Source: Moringa oleifera (Eukaryota > Streptophyta > Magnoliopsida > Brassicales > Moringaceae). From it: DNA of 64,000 bases. The position numbers were made by a program, and so were the translations under genes. A model generated the notes under the pieces. The model did no database searches, was not told the origin of the DNA, and saw only the letters and a list, made by a program, of their open reading frames with translations. This document shows, in pieces, positions 1-10,429 of this stretch (within the stretch, counting starts at the first letter, position 1; each line of letters opens with the position of its first letter). Location of the stretch: contig JAJFZO010000863.1 in the NCBI GenBank assembly GCA_021397835.1, positions 2,170,001 to 2,234,000 of the forward strand, in the 5' to 3' direction.

Positions 1-195
1 TTCATCCATTCTTAGGTCGCATTGTTTTATGGCCCAATATGCCCTGTGTTCTAGTTCTACTGGAAGATGACATGGTTTGCCAAATACCAAACGGTAAGGA
101 GACATACCTATAGGGGTCTTATAGGCTGTTCGATAAGCCTATAGTGCATCATCAAGTCGCACACTCCAATCCTTCTTATTTGGGTTGATAGTCTT
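1..195 (-). pseudogene. Ty3/gypsy integrase C-terminal fragment
   Basis: Read on the minus strand from about 195 down to 1, the DNA encodes the familiar stretch at the end of plant Ty3/gypsy integrases: DWSVRLDDAL, then [20 protein letters not shown], then [19 protein letters not shown]. One Trp codon (before AYRTAYKTP) is a TAG stop, so this copy is dead. It runs off the window edge. It sits beside a primer-binding site and LTR of the same orientation (274 upward), which is not the normal order and implies an internal deletion. Confidence 0.85.
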
Positions 196-273
196 CTCAA
201 TTTCAGGATCATATGGAACAAGATCACCTGCACCAGAAGAACGGAGCATTAAAATAAATCTAATTAAAACCAA

Positions 274-291
274 TCCCCGGCAACGGCGCCA
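274..291 (-). other. LTR-retrotransposon primer-binding site (tRNA-Asp type)
   Basis: The minus strand reads TGGCGCCGTTGCCGGGGA. I recognise this as the primer-binding site typical of Athila-like and related plant Ty3/gypsy elements, complementary to the tRNA-Asp 3' end. It follows directly after an LTR-like end (minus strand ...CCAACA, then ATTTT). This fixes the element's orientation as minus. Confidence 0.8.
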
Positions 292-296
292 AAAAT

Positions 297-1495
297 TGTT
301 GGTTGTCGAGACCAACAAATTAAATTCTTAAATTCTTGCTCAAAATATTAAACTTGTAGTATAGATGAGCAACGTCTTTCCACAAAGATTGGTTAGATTT
401 ATTTTTTTGCAAAATAAAATAAAAGAAAAGGGGGTTTGAGGAGTTAAAAATAGATCAAATAAGAATAACAGAAAAGGAAAAATTAATGTAATAAAGTATC
501 CAGTCAAAGGTATAATTTTAGGTTTGATTTAGGAATTGATCATTGATGCAAAGATAAAAATCTTTTAATCTTCACTGAATTAGTTATGGTTGTTGGTACC
601 ACCTAACAACCTGTTTTTCCTTACTTCTTTGATAACCAGGATACGATCTCTAATTATTTCTCTTATCAATAAACAACCCTAGATACGATCTTAGGATTTA
701 ATTTATCAATAGCATTAAGAATTAGAAAAACTATCAATTCTAGCCAATAAACGCATATGTAGGTTTATTTAAACTAGATTATTTATCTTCATAACATAAA
801 TTGAAAACCTCTTTTGTAATCAACTATGTTATTTACTACTTATATTAGAACACTTAAACAATTACAGATTTAAAGTTTTAAATAGTAACCTATTATTTTG
901 ATGATTAAACAAAGGGCCCTTTTTGTTGCAATCAACCAAAATAATATTTTTAATAAGCACAGAAGATAAATAAACAATGAAGAAATAAAGAACAAATAAA
1001 ATTAGTTAGATCTCACAATTCTGAAGAATCAAACCCTTGATTATCCTTTGACTGAAAGAGATGTTTAGCAATCTATGAAAGGAAAAAGATCTAAGAAAAG
1101 AAGAAAGTAAAAAATAAACTCTGGTTGTTCCTTTGAAGGAATTACCTCCCCTTTATATAATAATCCTTAAACATAATAACCTATTTTAACTAAGACTCTT
1201 AAAGATAAAGATAAAGATAAAATTCTACAATTGCTTTTTAAATAAAAAATAAAGTCTTCGTTTGGTGAAATTCCAATGTTATTGGGAGTCTCAGCGCCTT
1301 ATCCAAAGACATCTTCTAGTTCATCCACATCTCTTAGGAATCCAACTTTATATCTTTAAATAATGAATTTGAGTCCATCTTAGTTGATTTCCTCAATCCA
1401 CCCTATTAAATATAAAACATAGTCAAAATCCAAGATTTAATCATTTATAACCAATAAAATACGAAAAAATATAATAATATATATGATTATTATGT
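297..1495 (-). mobile_element. Probable 5' LTR of a Ty3/gypsy element
   Basis: AT-rich, gene-free sequence on the LTR side of the primer-binding site. The end next to the PBS is clear (fwd TGTTGG at about 298). The far end is not defined and about 1,495 is only where unrelated repeat sequence begins. No second LTR is in the window, so the length is an inference. Confidence 0.45.
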
Positions 1496-1504
1496 ATTCT
1501 ATCA

Positions 1505-1583
1505 TAGACCCATGAAAAAATGTTTTTTAAACTTACTTTTCTTCACAGTTCTCTTAATGTTTATGAAAAAAAATCATATTTTG
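1505..1583 (+). repeat. Fragment of the 0.9-kb tandem repeat unit found at 13.2-15.7 kb
   Basis: The run from ATCATAGACCCATGAAAAAA through the TTCTTCACAGTTCTCT block matches the third unit at about 15,090-15,170 almost base for base. The match stops abruptly at a copia-derived sequence near 1,584, so this is a mobilised or broken piece of that repeat family. Confidence 0.6.
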
Positions 1584-2150
1584 CAGTAAAAGGCAAAGGA
1601 ACAATGGCAATCAAAGGTTGCACAGGTTTCAAATTAATTTTTAATGTTTTATGTGATTTTAAAATTAATTAAAATCTTTTGATTATTGGTTAACTCCTAA
1701 AAAAGAGATATAAGGTGCTATTTAAAGATAATTATTGCTTGATTATTGATGCACAAGACCAAAAACTGTTTAAAGTCTCAACGAAAGGTAAAATATTTAC
1801 CTTGAATATGATAAAAGAAAAGCAAGCTGCAGTATATGAAGAAGACAATAATATGGGATACTTTCATTATAAGGCCCTACCTTTTATAAAGAAGAACAAT
1901 CTTAGAGGAGACTTATCTAAATTAAAGGAGGAGCTTCCTAAAGATATTAGTTTTTAATATGGGAAGCAAATTATTTTTTTTTAACAAAACAAAGCTTGGA
2001 GGGCTAAACAAAAACTACAGTTAGTTCACACACATATCAAAGGATCAACAAAAAACACCAACAAAGATTTTACAATAAAAGACTCTATTTGATTGTGGCC
2101 ATCAATCAAAGAGGTAAAATGTTAAAGAATTTCAAGTTTAAACTCCAAAA
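1584..2150 (+). pseudogene. Ty1/copia gag-pre-integrase relic
   Basis: Plus-strand reading shows copia polyprotein phrases around the protease/gag-pre-integrase junction: VKGKGTMAIKG, then YKVLFKDNYCLIIDAQDQK in the 80-aa open stretch at 1,715-1,957. The same region recurs, closely related, at 37.5-37.9 kb. Stops and frame changes show it is non-functional. No integrase or reverse transcriptase follows. Confidence 0.75.
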
Positions 2151-2159
2151 AAAATTACA

Positions 2160-2560
2160 AAAAAAAGGAGAAATACAATTAAATCTATGACAAAATAAAA
2201 AATAAAAAATGATGACATTTCAGTACGAGTGTTAGTAAGATACCTTATTTGCTACCTTATTTGCTGCAAAGGACACCTATTTTTTTTATTTTATCAAGTA
2301 GTTTGAGTTTTGGATAAGAATAATATTTTAGTTTGAATTTTGAATTTAGATTTCAAGATATCAATAAAAAATGATGGCTTTGTACCGATCTTTTTTTTAT
2401 TTTATCAATTTTAAATTTTGATTATTTATTTTCTTCTATAAATAGGATCTATATGTAACAAAGTATGCCATTCAAAGTAATTTCAATCATTACAAGTTTC
2501 AAAAGTTATATCTTTTTATTCTCTCAAAAACTCAACAAATTCATGTCAAAAAACCAACAC
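2160..2560 (+). mobile_element. Copia LTR-like remnant next to the OSC 3' end
   Basis: This AT-rich sequence follows the copia relic. It resembles, in the same relative place, the sequence after the 36.8-38.15 kb copia relic (about 38,220-38,640), including the block ending CTCTCAAAAACTCAACAAAT. I infer the 3' LTR of the same family. Its right edge lies within about 100 bp of the OSC terminal exon, so the insertion may have removed the normal OSC 3' end. Confidence 0.4.
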
Positions 2561-2643
2561 GCATTTTTATTGTATGTTATACAAGATTATGTAAACCTTG
2601 CTACATATTGGGATGAGGAAACGTTTGTAGGCGTAGATGCATA

Positions 2644-5600
2644 TCAGGACGCCATCAGAACAGAAGCATTCATCAATCCCGGAATATGGTTCTGGCCTAG
2701 GCTTTACTAGGCAATGAGACTTTTGATCGGTACAAAGCCAGTGCCGAGACTGGGAAACAGAGTCTATACATTGCATAGTTTAACATGCAGTTCCCCTTGA
2801 ACACTCCCGTAATTTCCTGTCATTAACATAGTGATTGTTAGTGCTACTAACTATCAAACTGTCTTCTATCTATCAGGACCGTGACAGAGAGGTACCTGTT
2901 GGGGGAAATCGCCATTTTCCAGTTGAGAATTGATCAACACCTTTGCAGCACGGTGAATGGGTGTGGGATCTCTCTCCGGCTATCACATAACAAGCATAAA
3001 GAAGAATTCAGAGAGGAACAGAAAAGGACACATGCAGATAGGAAGCTATGTAGGGAAACAATGAAGCAAGGAAGAAGTTAAAACAGCTAACCTGGCCTGA
3101 GTGAATCAAACCCATCATAGCCCACGAGGTATGTACCAAATTTGATCTGTTTCCTTCAAGAGGTACATATTTCTGTTTGACCAAGCACACATCAGATCAA
3201 GTACTCACAATATGATATAACTATTAATGGAGCAATTTTGCGGAAGATACTCTTGTCTTGATTGATGATGGAAGACACCCTGAAGAAATGAATAACCAAT
3301 TAAAGCTGGAACTAGTCACCTTAGTTGGGCAAGAAAGGTAGCTCTCTCCCCATCCTCCATCATCACACTGTGTACTTAGTAGAAACTGAACAGCTTTGCG
3401 CACAGCTAAGCAGTTATCATAAGTCTTGCCAGCTGCTGCTAGTGCTTCGAGTGAGAACCATGTACTGTATGTGAAGCATATTCCCCACTTCCCGTACCTG
3501 TAGAAATTCTTGCCTATGGGTTTAGTTAATTTCTTTATGATACTTTTCCCCGGAAACAAACTGAAAACTATTGGTAGTTAGAGAACATACCATGAACCAT
3601 CTGGCATTTGTGTGTTCTCGAGGAACTTCACTGCATTTCTGATGAAAGTTTCAATCTCTTCTTTCCTGTGATCTGGGTATAGTTTCTTGAACAATGCTAT
3701 CGCCTTGATTGTTGATGAAGTACACTCAACGTATCTGAATATTCTCAGGCATTAGTTCACTGAGGAAATTAAGAAGGAATAAATCATGGAAAGAGATGGG
3801 AATATCTTACTCATATTCAATCACAATTTCTTCAAGAAATTCGACAGGATTGAGCCACTACAACGAAAGCAGCAAGATCATGTAGCTTACTATGTGATAA
3901 AATAAGAGTCTAAATTTTGTATGGTTATACATATATGTTTTTAGTTACCTCAAGCCATGGATGGGCATTTAAGGGCTCCCAGCCTGTAATGCCACCTCTC
4001 TTGCTCTGCATTGATTAAAAATGGAGCTCCAATTGGTCAAAACCATATGCTTATGAAATTAAAAATATTGAAATACAAAAGACCAATAAGGGTTCTAAAT
4101 TTTGGAGGCAGCTACTTTAGTAATGATATGCAAGCAAATGCCTTCTGCATTTGTATTCATTTCCATTGCTGCGGAATTAGCTTACAGTGCAGAAGTATCC
4201 TCACCTGAAGGGACAATATGACATTGACGGCTTCATATAACCACTCAGGTTCCAACGGCTCCCCAACAATTTCGGATGGCAACATTGAGAAAAGTAGGCA
4301 ACACTACACAAAATATACCAATACTTCTGTAAGGGACAATGATTAGGGATGAGGCTTCATTGAAGTAATTGTGAAAAGGGTGATTGAAGTACCTTCAGGC
4401 CTTCTGCAGTGCAGTCAGAAACTTGCCATCCATGATCTTGATCTGCGAAAGTCCAGGAACCTTTGGAGATGTGACGAAACATTTTCTTATAATCACCAGC
4501 AGGATTGTCCTTGACCTTTTGAGTTGCAGAGGGAATGAAAAAAATGAGGACGTCGGAGACTTGATTGGTGATTCAAATGTAGGAGTGGTCCTAGAACAGG
4601 ATTAATAAAAACCTGAGAGTTTTTCATGAAGTCATGTCCTTTCTTAAGGACAGGTCCGATCTCACTGTTGAGATTACTTGTAAGCAAAGCTTGAATTGCA
4701 AAAGCTGAGTCCCAAGTCTGACTGCCAAAACTCTGCAGGACAATGGCACTACATATCAAACTACTAATTCTTCAACACTTCAACGTATTAGGAAGAATTC
4801 AGGCTGCAAGGATAAATCAAGTGCAGTATTTCAAGTGCTTTCTGTCCATATACCTGCATCTTCATTCCGTCTTCTGCAACCCACAAGTACTCCGGTATTC
4901 TGGCAAGATGCTTCTTGAAGTAATCACCATTGGGATCTTCAACCCAGCAAGCAAGCATACATAATGGCTGCTCAAACAAATGGGTCATTAAGCAAATTCT
5001 CTATTTACATATAACTTAATTCATACAAACATCTCACCTCTTCCCCGAATTACCTTTTCGACACATCCCATGGTGATGTATCGGCTGGCCTCGTCTTCAT
5101 AATGAATAAATTCCATTGTTGCTTTAAGGGCCTTCTCTCTCAACTTGTTGAAGGGCCAGCGGCTAAGAATAGGCTCTCCAAACCTATAAACACCATCCCA
5201 TAGCAATCTTTGTACCAAAGGAGGGGGATAGTAGAGATCCTCCTGCACAACCGAATGATCTCTTCCTTACTCAACAAAGAGGTGTAGATATTGATTTGTG
5301 AATGAAATAAATGAACCTAAAAAGACGTTACCTGTGCGCAGGCGTAACGCATTTTACCCCACTTAATTGTATCGTAAGGCTGCTTGTAGATTTCTTCTCT
5401 CAGTTGTAAAATGAGAGGAGTGATTGGACCCACAAACCTTTTCCCATACAAATACGACATCGGCATGTAAGTCACACGGCAGTAGCAGAACATTTTGGCT
5501 GCATTATTCACCCACCAAAAGGGGGGAAAAAAATGATTAGGCTTCTGCATGACCACCATAGCTGAAGCTTAACAAAAAGATGGAACAATATTGCAGTAGT

Positions 5601-7195
5601 AAAAGAAAACTGTTGGAACCTGGATGCATAGGCATAAATGTAGGAAAGAGCCAAAACTCTGGGGGCATAGGGTTTGCTCCAGACCAATCATACACGCCGA
5701 GAATCTGCAGGTAACATAAGACAATCAGTAAAGCTCCCATATATTTGAAGAATTCATAATCAATATATACGGAGGACTGACTATATGTACATGCACCAAA
5801 TGTGGATTTTTTTATACCGAAAGCCAAATTTTTCCCCAAGAGGGTACGTTGGTGGCGCCACCGTGATCAAGAATCCATTGACGAGCTCTTTCACAAGCAT
5901 TGTTTAGACCTCCATCAGGTCCTTCTCCGAGTAAACGCATAGAAATGTAGTTGAAGACTGTACAAAACATCGTGCTGTGACCCTCGATGTGCAGTCCCCA
6001 TCCACCATCTTTGTTCTGTAGTTTAATTAATATCCATGCATAAACTTAACTAGAAATCTTGATTATGAAAACTGAGTTTTGATTCCTTTACCATCGACAT
6101 GTGTGTTACCTGATGACAGTAAATGTAACGAAGCAGCTCTTTGCGATGCTCTGCTGAGAATACAATATTAAGATGTCCAGTGATGAACAAACACATAATC
6201 TGCAATTTTTCGTGTATTTCAAAAAAAAAAAATGGTCGGTGTCAGTAAAGTCATCAGTTGATAGCTCAATTTAACAAAGAGAATGAAAATTTTGTAGTGT
6301 GATGGTTCCAACTTTAGTGTCAAAGTGCTTTAATGCATTAAAGAAGCATCATTCTAGTTACTTCTACGCGTGAATGGTCCACTTATGTGGAATTTAATAA
6401 TTGTGTCAGACTATATTAGCATATAGAACCAACTAATGAATATTCTCTAAGCAGCCATTACCATTACTTCACATGCCTGGTAGATAATAGACAGATTACA
6501 TATAATCTACATGACAACTGGGCCCATGATCACAAGATTATGACCTGATGAACTTACTATTTAATTATTTCTAGATGCAAAAAGGTCTAAGTTGTTTACC
6601 TAATGTTGGTTTAATTAAATTAAATCTTGAAGAATGGGATCAATCATCAAATCTGATGTTGTCATAGTGATTAACATTGTAATTGCAATATATGCAAGGA
6701 AACTAAAGAAAATGAAGAAATAAGTACCAAGGGAGGATGGTAAAACATAGGGCCGGCGTTTTCAGCAGGCCAGTGACCATCTTTAGACTGCAAAGCTGAG
6801 AAGAAATGAACAGCTCTCCTCAAAGCTGCTGTAGCTGTTTCGTACGTAATGTCCTCTCCATCTGCAACCTTTACTTGTGGAATTGTTTGCTCGAAATTCT
6901 TTTCCCTTAGAAACTGCAAAAACTTATAAGTCACCTCAACAATTTCTCTAATATTAGATGTTGGGTTAACAGAGAGTTGATTGTTTTCTTATACCTGCAT
7001 TCGCCAGAGAAGATCTGAGCCAGGCTTAACCCTGAAGCGGTTTTCATAGAAATGTTGGCGAGCCTCCTCCACCTCTGCTCGTTCTTCGGGGCTCCCCGCA
7101 TTGGGATCAAACTCCCATGTCTGCCTTCCCGCGTAGTTGTTTGTGCTGTATAAGTATGGCTTACCTTCCCCCTCTCCAACCTTCAGTCTCCACAT
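2644..7195 (-). CDS. OSC: Oxidosqualene cyclase (pentacyclic triterpene synthase), last exon degenerate
   Basis: Cyclises 2,3-oxidosqualene to a pentacyclic triterpene (amyrin/lupeol type) at the ER membrane. Exons by GT-AG junctions, 5' to 3' on minus: 7195-6995, 6913-6728, 6199-6110, 6015-5818, 5704-5620, 5498-5332, 5242-5054, 4967-4854, 4732-4613, 4515-4393, 4303-4205, 4005-3949, 3857-3811, 3734-3591, 3497-3320, 3172-3092, 2979-2896, 2691-2644. All join in frame, giving about 736 aa against the usual ~760. Start MWRLKV is the family start. Seen: catalytic DCTAE at residues 484-488, several QW-type repeats, and MFCYCR at 256-261. Tyr in CYC argues against cycloartenol synthase, which has CHC. 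Product specificity cannot be read: Phe stands where beta-amyrin synthases have Trp and many lupeol synthases Leu. The last exon gives [10 protein letters not shown] and a TGA; the normal end (GVFMKNC...ALAEYRR) is scrambled after it. It could be a recent pseudogene. Confidence 0.9.
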
Positions 7196-7216
7196 GCCTT
7201 CCTCCAATATTATTCG

Positions 7217-7683
7217 CTACAATATGTTATCAACACTCATTCCAAAAGCTAATAATACGTATATACAGTGATAGTCATCCCTAGAAACATTATCGTATAT
7301 AAGAACAAGATTAACACTACCTGAGGACCAAAGGACGACCCCTATATAAGGCCTCAATAAGACCCTATATTTGACCATATTTGAATAAGATTGGGAGTAT
7401 TTTATATATGTTTTGTCATATAAAATTTGTGGCAAGCTTGCAAAAGGAACAATATGTTGTAGTTCTCCTTAACATGGCATTATGAGATCGATAAAACCAT
7501 AACTACAGTTGATTTGATCCCTCTAAAATTCTAAGCAAGAAGAAAGGATAGTGAAGCAAAAACCATGCAAAGTTTCATATTGGTAGTCTCCATCTACATA
7601 TATCATATGTGGATCACCAGTGTTCGCGAAATAAACATTGAAAACAAAAGAAAGGCTCATAAATGAGTAGCATATGTATATAC
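7217..7683 (-). other. Inferred 5'-UTR intron of the OSC gene
   Basis: A polypyrimidine-rich leader on the minus strand ends GCTTGAG|GTATATAC near 7,684. An acceptor TAG lies at about 7,219-7,217, 22 bases before the start codon at 7,195. An intron in the leader would join a short UTR exon to exon 1. The same layout is recognisable upstream of the OSC relic (25.63-26.65 kb), which shows it belonged to the duplicated unit. Confidence 0.4.
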
Positions 7684-7790
7684 CTCAAGCAAAGCAAAAG
7701 CAGAAGAGCAATAAGTAGCAAGGAAGAAAAGAGAGTAGATGTCGTTGTATATATGCTATAGTCTTTCTATTAGACCTCCTTTTATAGATC
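7684..7790 (-). promoter_or_regulatory. Putative OSC core promoter and leader
   Basis: The minus strand has a TATA-like TCTATAAAAGG at about 7,788-7,778, followed by a leader rich in CT that ends at the proposed donor near 7,684. No other strong TATA is seen closer to the coding exon. Related sequence is present at about 26.99 kb before the eroded OSC copy (TTTATGGTTCATATGCAAAAG). Confidence 0.35.
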
Positions 7791-7799
7791 ATTTGCAAA

Positions 7800-9930
7800 G
7801 CTTAACTCAATAAGCAAGGCCGCTATCCATGTGATCTTTCTCTTTAATTTTGTAATATCCAAGCTTAATTTCTTACTCATCTTCAAAGTATAGTCACAAA
7901 TAAGATTCTTGTATACTACAGTTTATTGTAGTAAATTAACCATACTTGAATAACAAGCCTTTTTTTAGTTAAACCGGCAATACATCATGCTTTATTTCAT
8001 ACAATAGGGCAAATTAAACCTTGCATCATCAGATTATAATTAAAATTTTAATTATGTTATCTCTCAGTATATCTACAAACACATGCAAACATAAAAAAAA
8101 TATAGAAAATACAGATAGAAGAAACAAGGAAAAGCCTGGATAGTCAATAATATTTGTGATTTAGGGTTTAACATCTATAGTATTTTAAGGGGTACGTAGA
8201 GTATTCATTTTAAGATTTAGGTTTAGAATTAAATATAAAACTGTAGATTCTATATTGTATGTACCTAGGTGACCGTTGAACTAGCTCTTCTCATCTGATG
8301 GAAGAGCAAAAAGGTGGAAAGTGTTTCGTGAATTCATTTCTAGCTAGCGCCGGCCGGTCAAGAACGTTTCTTCTTCTGCAGTGATTTTTCCTTTTTTTTT
8401 TTTTTTTTGAAAACATTATGTTGACCCATTCAAATTAGTTACATTGATGTCATAGAAGACAAGACCCTGAAGCCACTAAATACAAATTTAAACCATCTGT
8501 CCTTATGCCTTGGACCCATTCTCAATTTGGCTCCAAAATAGTAATTAATTTGTGTATCTCATCAATCTTAATTTTTATCATATTGGTTTCTTTATTATGA
8601 GTCAAAAATCAATTAATTAATAAATTAATTTCATTATGTTCTTGATAATCGTATATACTAAAGGACATGGCTGCCACTTTGCTAATAAAAAGGGGGTGAT
8701 GATATAAGAAGCATAAGATGGTTACTTTGAGTTATCATAGACTTTGTCTTACTGCCCACCTCCACCTCATTCCAAAATGGAGCATGGCTGATGGCATTAT
8801 ACAGCTGCTTAGTGTAGTATTTTAGTGATCGGTATCCTCTACAGTTATTCTTCCTTTTTTTTTTAAAGAAAATTGATACATAGTAATTTAATAAAATAAA
8901 TTATTAAAATTTTTAAATTAATATAATAAAATTAAAAATATAAAATAATTAATAAAAAATTTTTGATTTTATGTGGCAAGATGTCTCGTGAAAATTCAGC
9001 AAATTTATCTGTTTATACACAATATTAATGATAACTTACAAGTGAGAGGATCAATAATTTAAAAAAAAAAATTGAAGAAGATGAATACAAGTTTCCTCCC
9101 TCTCTATATATAATATTTAATTCAAGGTCAAGATTTCACTTTTTCCGAGAAGATTTCACTTGCAATTTATGATTTATAACTTTGAATTCTTTCCATAATG
9201 GTAGACTTTCTATGCTGTTGTGTATAAAAAATTAATGTTAGTTAGCATACTATGTGACTATATATTCTTCTTTTAAGAAGTAATAAGATGAGACTTTTTT
9301 AGGCAGAGACATAGCATGGGTGACTACCACGCATTAAAAGTTTTAAATTGTCCCTAGCAATTGCCTGATGTGTCGATTTAAGACTTGAAAATGACATGTA
9401 GAGTTTGGATGGATGAGAATAGATGACTTTATGTTTTATCAATACTTTTTATCGTTAATTCAAGGTAAAGTTTTAACTAACACTTTACAAATAATTTTAT
9501 AATTTGAATTATTGATAAAAATGTGTTTCTTGAGTAGACTAGTTGCATATTATGCGTAAAAATTCTGAGAGTACATGATTTTGTATACATTAAATTAACA
9601 ATTGAAAACTAATTAAATTGATTGATTGCTGCTTTATAATACTGTATATGGATTTTGATTCAAGATGGCTATTTAAATGTATATGTGAAATAATTCTGGG
9701 TTTCTAAGTCGACTGGAAAAAGACCTATTTGGCTTGATGCGCGCACATGAGAAAATGTCAAATTGCACTGACTATATACATATATAAATATTAGAGACAA
9801 GCCGAAATGGCATTGGCTCCATGGTAAGTTAATTATCGAGTATTCCACGAATGTATTTTTGAAAATTAAACCATTTTTCATGTAAATTCAATCATAGAAT
9901 ATATCTTGTTAAAGTTAGGATAAAAATAAT
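7800..9930. other. Gene-free stretch upstream of OSC
   Basis: AT-rich intergenic DNA without a supportable gene. It contains a poly-T run near 8,390-8,409 and many short blocks shared with 27.0-29.34 kb. It is the promoter-distal part of the duplicated unit. Confidence 0.7.
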
Positions 9931-10317
9931 TATTATAATAAAATAAATATTATTTAACATCTCAAAAAATACTTTCTCTCTTAATATTTACTTTAAATTA
10001 TAAATTGTAATCAAACAAATCCTAACTGACGTAAAACAGTCAAATTAACTCTTCATCATCAACGTTGTCAAATTTTTCCGTTAACATCAGAGTTCTCTCG
10101 TCTGTGTAAATTTGTTTAATGCTTCCTTAAACACTCTTTATTAAAAATTTCACGTGCATTTCCTTAATCAGAGAGAAGATTCATGAAATTGATTGATTCC
10201 ATTGGGTAGAAAACCAAAATTGTTGCTTTCATATCATCTCTCTTGAGCTTGATTACATTATTAGTCATTTTTTAAGCTAATTTAGGTTTATGAAATGCAA
10301 GGCTTCAACGTACGATG

Positions 10318-10425
10318 TCTAGCTACCATTGTCAATGTGGTTTCAAAGCTAGATTGTCGACTTTAAGGACAAGTAGAAATCCTAGTAAAAGATTTTGGGA
10401 TTGCAAAAAAAATGTGATTTGTTTC
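10318..10425 (+). pseudogene. GRF-type zinc-finger coding fragment inside the transposon
   Basis: Reading frame one from 10,318 gives YHCQCGFKARLSTLRTSRNP followed by SKRFWDCKKN. This matches the plant GRF zinc finger pattern (C-x-C-G, a T-x-x-T/N-P segment, then R-F-x-x-C). The frame closes soon after, and the expected final Cys and FFxW part is poor. It may be a captured or decayed exon. Small GRF-finger proteins are common near plant transposons. No function is claimed. Confidence 0.55.
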
Positions 10426-10429
10426 ATAT

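Noticed and set aside
2644..7195. Calling the OSC a cycloartenol synthase
   Set aside because: The motif is CYC (Tyr) where cycloartenol synthases have CHC (His), and the N-terminus and surrounding residues follow the amyrin/lupeol group.
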